NCBI RefSeq assembly: GCF_020829685.1
Contig: NZ_JAIVFR010000281.1
Location: 1 to 7,790 of the forward strand
Direction: 5' to 3'
DNA from: Nostoc sp. CHAB 5715
GTDB lineage: Bacteria > Cyanobacteriota > Cyanobacteriia > Cyanobacteriales > Nostocaceae
DNA length: 7,790 nt
The notes under the pieces are model-generated. The model made no database searches. It was not told where the DNA came from and saw only the letters and a program-made list of their open reading frames with translations. Below, piece after piece: positions 1 through 5,927 of this stretch (positions are counted from its first letter, which is position 1; each line of letters begins with the position of its first letter). Made by a program: the position numbers and the translations under genes.

Positions 1-439
1 GGTTATCAGGTAGATAATCAACATAATAATCGGGTGCTATAACTGAACAGGCTTTATACCAAAGAACGGCGGTACGAATTTCCTCAATGGGGAAATCAGT
101 ATTTTGCTTGAGCCAAGGTATAGTCTGTTCCAATGTGATGCCAGAGTCTACCAAATCATCGACTAAGAGAATGCGCGAACCTAACTTTTCGGCAGTCATC
201 GTTAAGTGGCGGGAGAAAATTAAATTATTTCTTTCTTGCTTACCAGCGCCACTGTAAGATGAGGTTGCTAAAATTGCTAACGGCTGCTGGTATATACGGG
301 AGAGAATATCTCCGATTCGTAGTCCTCCTCTAGCAAGACAGATAATCTGGTTAAATTCCCAACCGGATTCATAAATCTGAATAGCCAGTTGTTCAATTTT
401 TTGGTGATAATCTGACCAAGAAACATAAAGGTCTGGCAT
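1..439 (-). CDS. Phosphoribosyltransferase (hypoxanthine/xanthine-guanine PRTase-like), 3' end beyond the window
   Basis: The first 146 residues are visible; the reading frame is still open at base 1, so the C-terminus is missing. Type I phosphoribosyltransferases move the ribose-phosphate of PRPP onto a base, mostly in cytosolic nucleotide salvage. The PRPP-binding signature ILLVDDLVDSGIT is clear at residues 90-102, with two consecutive Asp followed by DSG. CLARGGL (34-40) fits the PPi-binding loop. No membrane segment or signal peptide is seen. The pattern best matches the small COG2236-type (Hpt1-like) proteins common in cyanobacteria; the base substrate cannot be read from sequence. The ATG at 439 is the only methionine start in frame: upstream codons give no ATG, and there is no obvious Shine-Dalgarno. 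The gene diverges from the MFS gene across a spacer of about 75 bases, so both promoters must lie there, though I see no convincing -35/-10 pair. Confidence 0.85.
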   Translation of the reverse strand, partial: MPDLYVSWSDYHQKIEQLAIQIYESGWEFNQIICLARGGLRIGDILSRIYQQPLAILATSSYSGAGKQERNNLIFSRHLTMTAEKLGSRILLVDDLVDSGITLEQTIPWLKQNTDFPIEEIRTAVLWYKACSVIAPDYYVDYLPDN

Positions 440-515
440 AAGTATAACGGGAGTAGTAGATGGCTGTATTGAAGGCGATTGCAGACTTTTTATTTTAGTA
501 TGAGTGCAAAGTTTT

Positions 516-1967
516 ATGAATGATTCTGCTGCTGATGGCGATGCCCAACGAACGCCTAAAAATGAAAAACTAAACCTGAGTACTAAAATTGCTTTCGGTG
601 CTGGAGATTTGGGAACAGCGATCGCAGCGATGATTGGGATCACTTATTTGTCACCATTCCTCACAGATGTCGCTGGTTTAGATCCCAACTTAGCCGGACA
701 AACCCAACTGGTTGGTAAAGTCTGGGATGCAGTCAACGATCCGATGGTTGGGGTATTGAGCGATCGCACTCAAAGTAGTCAAGGAAGGCGGTATCCTTGG
801 ATGATTTGGGGAGCAATTCCCTTTGGGATTTTCTTCTTTTTGCAGTGGATTGTTCCGCAATTTAGCACTCAAGAAAGTGTGAATCAGTGGGGGTTGTTTT
901 GGTATTACACTGCTGTTTCTATTTTGTTTAATGCTTTCTATACAGTCGTCAATTTACCATATACAGCGCTCACCGCAGAACTAACTCAAGACTACGACGA
1001 ACGCACTAGTCTAACCAGCTTTCGCTTTTTCTTTTCTATTGGCGGTAGCATTTTCGCCATACTTCTTTTTTTAGTTATTTCTATACTAATTCCCAATAAC
1101 AGACAACTACAATATGTAGTTTTGGGAGGCATTTGTGCAACTGTCTCTGTTTTCCCTTTATATTGGTGTGTTTGGGGAACAAAAAAACGCGCTCAAGCAG
1201 TAGCAAAGTTACACCCAGAAACTGAGCAAAAAGTCTCTATTCCTTTATGGCAACAACTCAAAATTGTTTTTACTAATCGCCCTTTCTTGTTTGTAGTAGG
1301 GATTTACCTTTGTTCTTGGTTGAGTTTTCAATTGTCAGCTGGCATTATTCCCTACTTTGTCACCAGTTGGATGCGGCTACCGCAATGGCACGTTAACCTA
1401 GTGCTGTTGACGGTGCAAGGAACCGCTATGTCTATGCTGTTTGTTTGGGCTGCCATCAGTAAGCGTTTTGGCAAACAAGCTGTGTACTACATGGGAATGA
1501 CTATTTGGATTATTGCCCAAGTTGGACTTTTTTTCTTGCAACCTGGTCAAATCATCCTAATGTACATTTTTGCGCTGATGGCAGGTTTCGGTGTCTCCAC
1601 TGCCTATCTTATTCCCTGGTCAATGCTACCTGATGTAATTGAACTGGATGAACTCAAAACTGGACAGAGGCGAGAGGGTATTTTTTACAGTTTTATGGTG
1701 TTTCTCCAGAAAATCTGTTTAGGACTTGCAGTTTATATGGTTTTACAAAGATTAGGTACAGCTGGATATATTAAACCCACGCCAGATGTGCTAATGCCAA
1801 TTCAACCAAATACTGTGTTAGATGTAATTCGTAGTTTTATTGGTCCCTTACCAGCGATCGCTTTAATATTGGGTTTAGTTTTAACGTATTTTTATCCAAT
1901 TACCCGCGAGATGCACGCAGAAATCATGCTGAAACTCAAAGAACGGCAAGAGAAAAGGGGGAGTTAA
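516..1967 (+). CDS. MFS transporter, GPH (glycoside-pentoside-hexuronide:cation symporter, MelB-like) family
   Basis: A 483-residue inner-membrane protein with the hydrophobic pattern of 12 helices. GPH proteins use Na+ or H+ gradients to carry sugars or related solutes. Family marks are visible: GAGDLG near residue 30; KVWDAVNDPMVG around 68-79, whose Asp71, Asn74 and Asp75 match the cation-site residues of MelB; the helix 2-3 loop SDRT...GRRYPW (82-95); and the C-terminal-half signature PWSMLPDVIELDE...TGQRREG at about 367-388. Length is normal and no frame damage is seen, so it is probably functional. Substrate is unknown: GPH members in cyanobacteria are seldom characterised, and eukaryotic MFSD2 lipid carriers share the fold. 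A GTG at 504 would add four residues (V/M-Q-S-F); I prefer ATG 516 because neither has a Shine-Dalgarno and ATG is commoner. An ATG at 500 is out of frame and stops after seven codons. The gene contains three HIP1 sites, unlike the restriction-modification gene. Confidence 0.88.
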   Translation: MNDSAADGDAQRTPKNEKLNLSTKIAFGAGDLGTAIAAMIGITYLSPFLTDVAGLDPNLAGQTQLVGKVWDAVNDPMVGVLSDRTQSSQGRRYPWMIWGAIPFGIFFFLQWIVPQFSTQESVNQWGLFWYYTAVSILFNAFYTVVNLPYTALTAELTQDYDERTSLTSFRFFFSIGGSIFAILLFLVISILIPNNRQLQYVVLGGICATVSVFPLYWCVWGTKKRAQAVAKLHPETEQKVSIPLWQQLKIVFTNRPFLFVVGIYLCSWLSFQLSAGIIPYFVTSWMRLPQWHVNLVLLTVQGTAMSMLFVWAAISKRFGKQAVYYMGMTIWIIAQVGLFFLQPGQIILMYIFALMAGFGVSTAYLIPWSMLPDVIELDELKTGQRREGIFYSFMVFLQKICLGLAVYMVLQRLGTAGYIKPTPDVLMPIQPNTVLDVIRSFIGPLPAIALILGLVLTYFYPITREMHAEIMLKLKERQEKRGS

Positions 1968-1973
1968 GGGAGT

Positions 1974-1999
1974 GGGGAGCAGGGGAGGGGGTAGGGGGG
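1974..1999 (+). other. G-tract with G-quadruplex motif just after the MFS stop codon
   Basis: Four runs of 4, 4, 5 and 6 G (1974-1977, 1982-1985, 1987-1991, 1994-1999) are separated by 4, 1 and 2 bases, which meets the usual G4 pattern. It begins 7 bases after the MFS TAA on the coding strand, so it would be in the 3' UTR. G-rich spacers of this kind recur in Nostoc genomes. No T-run follows, so it is not a standard terminator. Confidence 0.5.
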
Positions 2000-2068
2000 A
2001 AAATTTTGGAAGTTGCTAGCTAGATCATCGCGCAAATATGCAACTATGTCATGTCCGGCTGATTAGTT

Positions 2069-2386
2069 ATGATTCCTGCATCTGTTATTAATAACTCGTT
2101 CACGAGTATCAAAGACTCATTCACGAGTATAAAAGACTCGTTCACGAGTATCAAAGACTCATTCACGAGTATAAAAGACTCATTCACGAGTATCAAAGAC
2201 TCATTCACGAGTATAAAAGACTCATTCACGAGTATCAAAGACTCGTTCACGAGTATCAAAGACTCATTCACGAGTATCAAAGACTCATTCACGAGTATCA
2301 AAGACTCGTCCGCGAGTATCAAAGACTCGTCCACGAGTATCAAAGACTCGTCCGCGAGTATAAAAGACTCATTAGCAAAGTTATGA
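2069..2386 (+). CDS. Possible small heptapeptide-repeat protein (105 aa), unknown function
   Basis: I recognise no family. The frame reads an 8-residue leader (MIPASVIN), thirteen 7-residue units (consensus DSFTSIK, residues 9-99; the first starts with N, the last three are DSSASIK/DSSTSIK) and the tail DSLAKL. F and I sit three and four residues apart, an a/d heptad pattern that would allow a helical coiled coil, but the S/T content is high. Evidence for coding: in the first ten units the only third-position differences (tca/tcg, atc/ata) are silent in this frame, whereas they change L/F on the minus strand and I/V or Q/K in another plus frame. Evidence against: a 21-bp period has no built-in stops, so at least two other frames are open as well; there is no Shine-Dalgarno, no signal peptide and no recognisable promoter. 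The minus-strand alternative (2397-2044, ESLILVN units) is less likely. Confidence 0.35.
   Translation: MIPASVINNSFTSIKDSFTSIKDSFTSIKDSFTSIKDSFTSIKDSFTSIKDSFTSIKDSFTSIKDSFTSIKDSFTSIKDSSASIKDSSTSIKDSSASIKDSLAKL
2093..2365 (+). repeat. Tandem array of thirteen 21-bp units, each with an internal palindrome
   Basis: The array is exactly 13 x 21 = 273 bp, head to tail with no spacers, and a degenerate fourteenth unit follows (2366-2386). Within each unit, bases 2-15 form an inverted repeat (ACTCGT-TC-ACGAGT), perfect where unit base 6 is G and with one mismatch where it is A. Units 1-6 alternate between C and A at unit base 18, giving a 42-bp higher-order period, which suggests that a two-unit block was duplicated. 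Units 11-13 share a TCC variant, and two of them also share GCG, so the 3' end diverged separately. Copy number probably varies among relatives through slippage or recombination. Confidence 0.95.
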
Positions 2387-2608
2387 CACTTATCCAAGAG
2401 TATGATTTGCTAGGTACAAGAGTCCTACACCTAATTGGCACAGCCAACGACAAACATCTCTCTGCTCAATGCCCAATGCCTAATTTCTTGTATTTGCGAT
2501 CGCAAACTGACTTAACCTAAATAGTAGTTAAACAAAATTAATTACACAAAATTGAGGGATGAAATCTTTATCCAGACTGGAAACTCATGTGTAAATAATT
2601 CTGTGCGA
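2387..2608. other. Non-coding spacer with a HIP1-centred palindrome
   Basis: No gene is seen here. Bases 2493-2506 read TTTGCGATCGCAAA, a perfect 14-bp palindrome around the HIP1 octamer. On the minus strand, directly after the FAD-oxidase stub, a different frame stays open for about 23 codons (THEFPVWIK in its middle). This could be the lost C-terminal tail of that oxidase, but I cannot recognise it. Confidence 0.5.
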
Positions 2609-2902
2609 TTACTTATCTAAAATTACGCCACCATGCAACGGTACGCACTGCCCATAATTCCCAGTTCCCGCACCCCGCACAATTATAGGTACACGGTGTT
2701 TCGCGCAGGCTGCTGCAACTTTTAAAACCTCGGCTTCATTGGCGGGACGCAGTACAATATCCCCGACTTTTCCCTCTAGTTTCGGCACAAGCACCGGGCT
2801 AAAGGTGTGATAATCCTGGGATAACTTTGCGACTTGGGCGGAGTCCGTGATGGTTTCTATGCCTTCTCTCGAATTAATCAGGGCATTCAATTTTATCGTC
2901 AT
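2609..2902 (-). pseudogene. FAD-binding (GlcD/PCMH-type) oxidoreductase, N-terminal stub
   Basis: Only 97 residues remain of a family that usually runs to about 450-500. FAD-linked oxidases of this type bind FAD through an N-terminal PCMH domain and oxidise hydroxy acids or similar substrates. The visible part covers the entry to that domain: residues 47-70 (GDIVLRPANEAEVLKVAAAC) match its first alpha/beta unit, and VRGAGTGNYGQCVPLHGG (75-92) is the pyrophosphate-binding loop. Translation ends at a TAA right after GGVILDK, where the family continues, so the rest of the FAD domain and the whole substrate-binding and C-terminal part are gone. It cannot be an active oxidase. It lies downstream of the permease remnant on the same strand, separated by an inverted-repeat element, and was probably the last gene of the transporter operon. 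Start ATG 2902 fits the family's usual N-terminal length. Confidence 0.8.
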
Positions 2903-2920
2903 AGCTTATATCCTTTTTTT

Positions 2921-2999
2921 AACGCAGAGGAACGCAGAGGAACGCAGAGAATTAACTCCTCTGCGCCCCTTTGCGCTTCCCTCTGCGTCCCTTTGCGTT
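2921..2999. repeat. Inverted-repeat element built of AACGCAGAGG-type 10-mers
   Basis: Three direct copies of AACGCAGAGG or AACGCAGAGA (2921-2950) face a right arm of CTCTGCG and CTTTGCG motifs (2958-2999) ending in CCTTTGCGTT, the complement of AACGCAAAGG. The whole 79 bp could fold into a long imperfect hairpin. It fills the spacer between the permease remnant's stop (3000-3002) and the FAD-oxidase start. Repeats with this wording are, from memory, widespread between genes in Nostoc and Anabaena. No transposase is attached. Confidence 0.8.
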
Positions 3000-3176
3000 T
3001 TAATTCTCATGTTTCACAGCACTTTCATGCCACTTACTTAATATAAGGTCAGATAAGGCGCTCAAGCTGATAAAAATTAATACACCCAACCCAGTTGTGA
3101 GAAATAATGCTGCAAACATCCGAGGAATTTGTAAGTTGTAGCTGGAGATTAAAATCCGGTAAGCAATGCCAGATTT
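3000..3176 (-). pseudogene. ABC transporter permease (NitT/TauT, SsuC-like), C-terminal remnant
   Basis: Found by reading the minus strand in a frame shifted from the ATPase remnant. From about 3173 it reads SGIAYRILISSYNLQIPRMF, then AALFLTTGLGVLIF, and ends ...SDLILSKWHESAVKHEN at a TAA (3002-3000). This fits the final stretch of NitT/TauT-type permeases: the SGIGYLI-like segment after the cytoplasmic EAA loop, the P-R-x-F-A-A turn, a last hydrophobic helix, and a short basic tail. An in-frame stop (3179-3177) lies just upstream, so there is no start and no front three quarters (a full permease has about 250-270 residues). The remnant joins directly to the truncated ATPase gene: the junction is within about 3168-3176. 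It is not expressed as a working protein. Confidence 0.75.
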
Positions 3177-3441
3177 TTACCCAAGGCATGAGTGCGGCAT
3201 CTTGGAAAACAAAAGCCAGTTTTTTTGCTTGCTGAGTTATACCCCAGTCAATACTACCAGAACTTGTGCGCCCCAATCCGGCAATCATTCGCAGAACTGT
3301 ACTTTTACCGCACCCAGAGGGGCCAACTAAACTGACAAATTGCGACTCTGGAATTGCTAAATTTAGGTCTTGCAGGGCAACAGTGCCATTGGTGTAGACC
3401 TTGCTAATCTGATTGAGTGTGATAATGGGATGGTGACTCAT
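3049..3441 (-). pseudogene. ABC transporter ATP-binding protein (NitT/TauT, SsuB/TauB-like), truncated after the Q-loop
   Basis: This is the cytosolic ATPase of an importer for nitrate-, sulfonate- or pyrimidine-like solutes. Residues 1-87 are family-like: a beta-strand start ITLNQISKVY, Walker A GPSGCGKST (40-48), the following RMIAGL, and the Q-loop FQDAALMPW (79-87). After about residue 91 the homology stops; residues 92-130 are simply the permease remnant read in the wrong frame. The helical domain, LSGGQ signature, Walker B, D-loop and H-loop are all absent, so ATP hydrolysis is impossible (130 residues against about 250-260). Real ATPase DNA is roughly 3170-3441. The start ATG at 3441 gives a normal N-terminus. 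The gene order ATPase then permease matches an intact operon, so one deletion has probably removed about 165 ATPase codons and 200 permease codons. Confidence 0.85.
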
Positions 3442-3640
3442 TCATTCTGTAGATTAAAATTTGACTGTATCAGAAAATATGAAAAAGATGTTTCATGGTT
3501 AACCTAATTATCAGTTAAAACTCAAAGCCATAGAAAGTATTAATAACATTTTTTAGATTAGATGTTAAGTAAATATTCCTTAGAAACACTGGTAATGAAA
3601 ATTTTAATAGTATTTATTTGAGTTTAACTGAACAACTTAG

Positions 3641-3790
3641 TATAGGAATCGTATTTGATTTTTGAAATTATCTACGTAGGCGGGGAGTGGGTAGAGACGC
3701 GATTAATCGCGTCTGTAGGGAGTAGGGAATAAGGAATTAGGCTTTTCGAGTTGTACCGAGCTTTTTCAGAAATCAAATATTAGTCCTATA
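3641..3790. mobile_element. MITE-like element, 150 bp, with ~28-bp terminal inverted repeats
   Basis: The left end (3641-3668, starting TATAGGAATCGTATTTGATT) and the reverse complement of the right end (3763-3790, starting TATAGGACTAATATTTGATT) agree at 23 of 28 positions by eye. The inside is short, contains no open frame, and carries a G-rich stretch and a perfect 20-bp palindrome. TA at both outer edges would fit the TA target duplication of the IS630/Tc1-mariner group, but since the ends themselves begin TATA this is not decisive. It ends 33 bases before the start of the restriction-modification gene and may contribute to, or have disturbed, its promoter. Confidence 0.65.
3692..3717. repeat. 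Perfect 20-bp palindrome (AGACGCGATT/AATCGCGTCT) with imperfect extension
   Basis: Bases 3695-3714 are a perfect palindrome; allowing one G-G mismatch, it extends over 3692-3717. From memory, this GAGACGCGATTAATCGCGTC-type sequence recurs many times in Nostoc genomes as a small dispersed repeat. Here it is nested inside the MITE-like element. Confidence 0.8.
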
Positions 3791-3823
3791 TTAAATTAAA
3801 GGGTTATATAAAATAGCAAACTT

Positions 3824-5881
3824 ATGAGTAAGCTGATAGCATTCGGTTGGTATGGAGGAAAATACAGTCATCTTGACTGGCTTTTACCACTCTTGTCAAA
3901 AACTACTCACTACTGTGAGCCTTTTGGAGGTTCAGCAGCAGTTTTGATAAACAAAGAACCATCACCTGTAGAAACTTACAATGATATTGATGGCGAACTA
4001 GTTAACTTTTTTCGTGTACTACGCGATGAAAAAAACGAACTAATTAGGACTATTACTTTCACTCCTTTCTCAAGACGTGAGTTTGAACTTGCCATTTCTC
4101 AATCCACTAAAGAGTTATCTAATTTAGAGAGAGCTAGGCGGTTTTTTATCCGAGCTAGACAAGTAAGAACAGGATTAGCTCAGACAGCAAGCTCCGGTAG
4201 ATGGGCACATTGTTTGTTGACAAGTCGTGCAGGTATGGCTGGGGCTGTCTCAAGATGGTTAGGGAGTATAGATGACCTTTCTAAAATAGTTCAAAGATTT
4301 CAGCGAGTTCAAATAGAAAACTGCCCAGCAATTGAAGTTATTCAAAGATATGACAGTGAAGAAACACTCTTTTACTGTGACCCTCCTTATCCACATGATT
4401 CCCGTGGAGACAGTAATGCTTATGGATATGAGATGACAGATGAAGAACATCATAAACTAGCTTATGTCCTTCACAATATCAGTGCTAAAGTTGCTATCTC
4501 AGGATACGACTGTACCCTAATGGAGGAACTATATGGTGACTGGCGACGTATTCCAGCACCGTCAAAGTACTGCCACTCTGTCAAAAAGCTACGTACAGAA
4601 GTCCTCTGGACAAACTATGACTTAGAATATCAACCTGTACAAATAATATCTCAAAGTAAGTTCAAAAAGTCTAAAACAGCTATTATGTCAACGCCTCCAG
4701 AGATTCTTAACTCAGCTTTTGATAGAGCATCCGAATACATCAGAAGGGGCGATTCAATGATGATTGCTCCAGAAATTGTTGATAGAGTGGAATTTGTCTG
4801 TAGACACCCTCAAAATAAGGCTGGCATAAGGCTTCTATTAGCTTGCTTATTAGCGAAAGTTCATCAACCTCATCTAGATATTCGTAAGCCATTTACTGAA
4901 ATTGGCACAAAAGATTCTTACTCTGGCCGTTTTTACGATGAATCATACATTGCATTTTTTATTAATGAACGTAATTTACAAGATGTATGCAACCCAACAA
5001 CTGCTTTTCTAACACCTGCACTTCGTACTAAAGCAATACCTTTAACTTTAGATGCTAAGTTGATAGGAAAACCTGCAATATTATACCAAACTGTTATTCA
5101 ACTATTTGACGATGTTTATACAGAGCGTGTAGCAACAGAAGACCTTCTTGTAGAAACTATAAAATGGCTTTTGATTATTAAAAAAGAGAAAAATCAACGA
5201 ATTCAAAGTCTTATTGCTAATTTAAACACTCTAGATGATCGGGCAATTCCTCTTTCTGCTGAAGCAATTGTAAAACTTATTAGACAACATTTAGATTGTC
5301 CGAGAGCAAGTCGTTTGCCAGTGCTTATTGTAACTGCTGCTTATCAATCAGCCTCAGAACATTTAGGAGAACGATGTTTACCGCTTGAAAGTCACAATGC
5401 GGCTGATAAACAAACTGGTTCTTTAGGTGATATTAAAATCAGACTCATAAGTGGTAACAATTTAGTAACCAGCTACGAGATGAAAATGAAACGTATTACT
5501 ATAAATGACATCAATAATACCCTTCACAAAATTACACGTAGAGTAGAACAAACTGGATATAAAATTGATAATTACATATTTATAACTACTGAAGCTATAG
5601 ATAAAGATGTAGAAGACTATGCTGCTAATCTCTATGAAAAGACAGGAGGTATAGAGATTGTAGTACTTGATTGTCTTGGTTTTTTACGGCATTTTTTGCA
5701 CTTGTTTCATCGTTTACGGATGCAGTTTGTGGAGGAGTATCAAAAGCTTGTGCTTGCAGAACCAAACAGTGCAGTTAGTCAACCCTTAAAGGAGGCTTTT
5801 TTAGCATTGCGCCAAGCTGTTGAGAGTGTTGAAGTGGAAATCAACTCAGATATTGAGACTGAATTAGATACTCCACTTTGA
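3824..5881 (+). CDS. Fused restriction-modification protein: D12-class adenine-N6 methyltransferase plus SacI-like endonuclease
   Basis: A single 685-residue protein with two halves. Residues 1-270 are a D12 (Dam-like, alpha-group) DNA adenine methyltransferase, which methylates N6 of adenine using AdoMet: GWYGGKYSHL (9-18), AdoMet motif CEPFGGSAAVL (31-41), and catalytic motif FYCDPPY (183-189). Residues ~288-665 resemble, from memory, the SacI restriction-endonuclease family: KAGIRLLLACLLAKVH (332-347), IRKPFTEIG (353-361), YSGRFYDE (366-373), CNPTTAFLTPALRT (389-402), IPLSAEAIVKLI (475-486), LESHNAADKQTGSLGDIKIR (521-540), and FLRHFLHLFHRLRMQF (620-635). Asp536, Glu552 and Lys554 (GDI...YEMK) are candidates for a PD-(D/E)xK nuclease site. 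An ATG at 4685 (Met288) begins the second half, so a separate nuclease start is possible. Both halves look intact. Recognition sequence is unknown. No Shine-Dalgarno is seen at ATG 3824. It is opposite in direction to the broken operon around it, lacks HIP1 sites over 2 kb, and was probably acquired. Confidence 0.85.
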   Translation: MSKLIAFGWYGGKYSHLDWLLPLLSKTTHYCEPFGGSAAVLINKEPSPVETYNDIDGELVNFFRVLRDEKNELIRTITFTPFSRREFELAISQSTKELSNLERARRFFIRARQVRTGLAQTASSGRWAHCLLTSRAGMAGAVSRWLGSIDDLSKIVQRFQRVQIENCPAIEVIQRYDSEETLFYCDPPYPHDSRGDSNAYGYEMTDEEHHKLAYVLHNISAKVAISGYDCTLMEELYGDWRRIPAPSKYCHSVKKLRTEVLWTNYDLEYQPVQIISQSKFKKSKTAIMSTPPEILNSAFDRASEYIRRGDSMMIAPEIVDRVEFVCRHPQNKAGIRLLLACLLAKVHQPHLDIRKPFTEIGTKDSYSGRFYDESYIAFFINERNLQDVCNPTTAFLTPALRTKAIPLTLDAKLIGKPAILYQTVIQLFDDVYTERVATEDLLVETIKWLLIIKKEKNQRIQSLIANLNTLDDRAIPLSAEAIVKLIRQHLDCPRASRLPVLIVTAAYQSASEHLGERCLPLESHNAADKQTGSLGDIKIRLISGNNLVTSYEMKMKRITINDINNTLHKITRRVEQTGYKIDNYIFITTEAIDKDVEDYAANLYEKTGGIEIVVLDCLGFLRHFLHLFHRLRMQFVEEYQKLVLAEPNSAVSQPLKEAFLALRQAVESVEVEINSDIETELDTPL

Positions 5882-5903
5882 AAGGTAGCTAAAAATCTGG
5901 AGG

Positions 5904-5927
5904 ATAGCAAGCGATCGCTTACTTTTT
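5904..5927. terminator. HIP1-centred palindrome between convergent genes; possible bidirectional terminator
   Basis: AAGCGATCGCTT (5909-5920) is a perfect 12-bp palindrome holding HIP1, extendable to AGCAAGCGATCGCTTACT with one mismatch, and TTTTT follows at 5923-5927. It sits in the 37-base gap between the stops of the restriction-modification gene and the substrate-binding-protein gene, and overlaps the latter's TAA. The stem is short, so termination is a guess; the palindrome itself is certain. Confidence 0.3.

Larger units (their letters stand above)
3442..3823. other. AT-rich spacer between the ATPase remnant and the restriction-modification gene
   Basis: No gene is seen in these 382 bases. 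The ATPase-proximal half (3442-3640) is plain AT-rich DNA that would have held the ATPase promoter; I see no -35/-10 pair I would defend. The other half is filled by a MITE-like element, described separately. Bases 3791-3823 are the leader of the restriction-modification gene and contain a TATATAAAAT stretch (3805-3814), but no matching -35 box is visible. Confidence 0.6.

Noticed and set aside
500..523. ATG at 500 as the MFS start
   Set aside because: It is out of frame with the transporter and reaches a stop after seven codons.
690..872. 60-aa minus-strand frame
   Set aside because: It is antisense inside the MFS gene, which has clear family motifs.
2093..2365. CRISPR array
   Set aside because: The units are contiguous 21-mers with no unique spacers and no cas genes nearby.
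2044..2397. 117-aa minus-strand frame with ESLILVN repeats
   Set aside because: A stop-free 21-bp repeat keeps several frames open automatically; in this frame the common unit variant changes L to F, whereas the plus frame keeps it silent.
2834..3046. Two overlapping plus-strand frames of 64-70 aa
   Set aside because: They run antisense across the oxidase start, the AACGCAGAGG repeat and the permease remnant; their protein pattern comes from the repeat.
3049..3168. Novel C-terminal domain of the ABC ATPase
   Set aside because: These bases encode a permease C-terminus in another frame, so the tail is an out-of-frame read-through.
4259..4453. 64-aa minus-strand frame
   Set aside because: It is antisense within the methyltransferase domain and has no family features.
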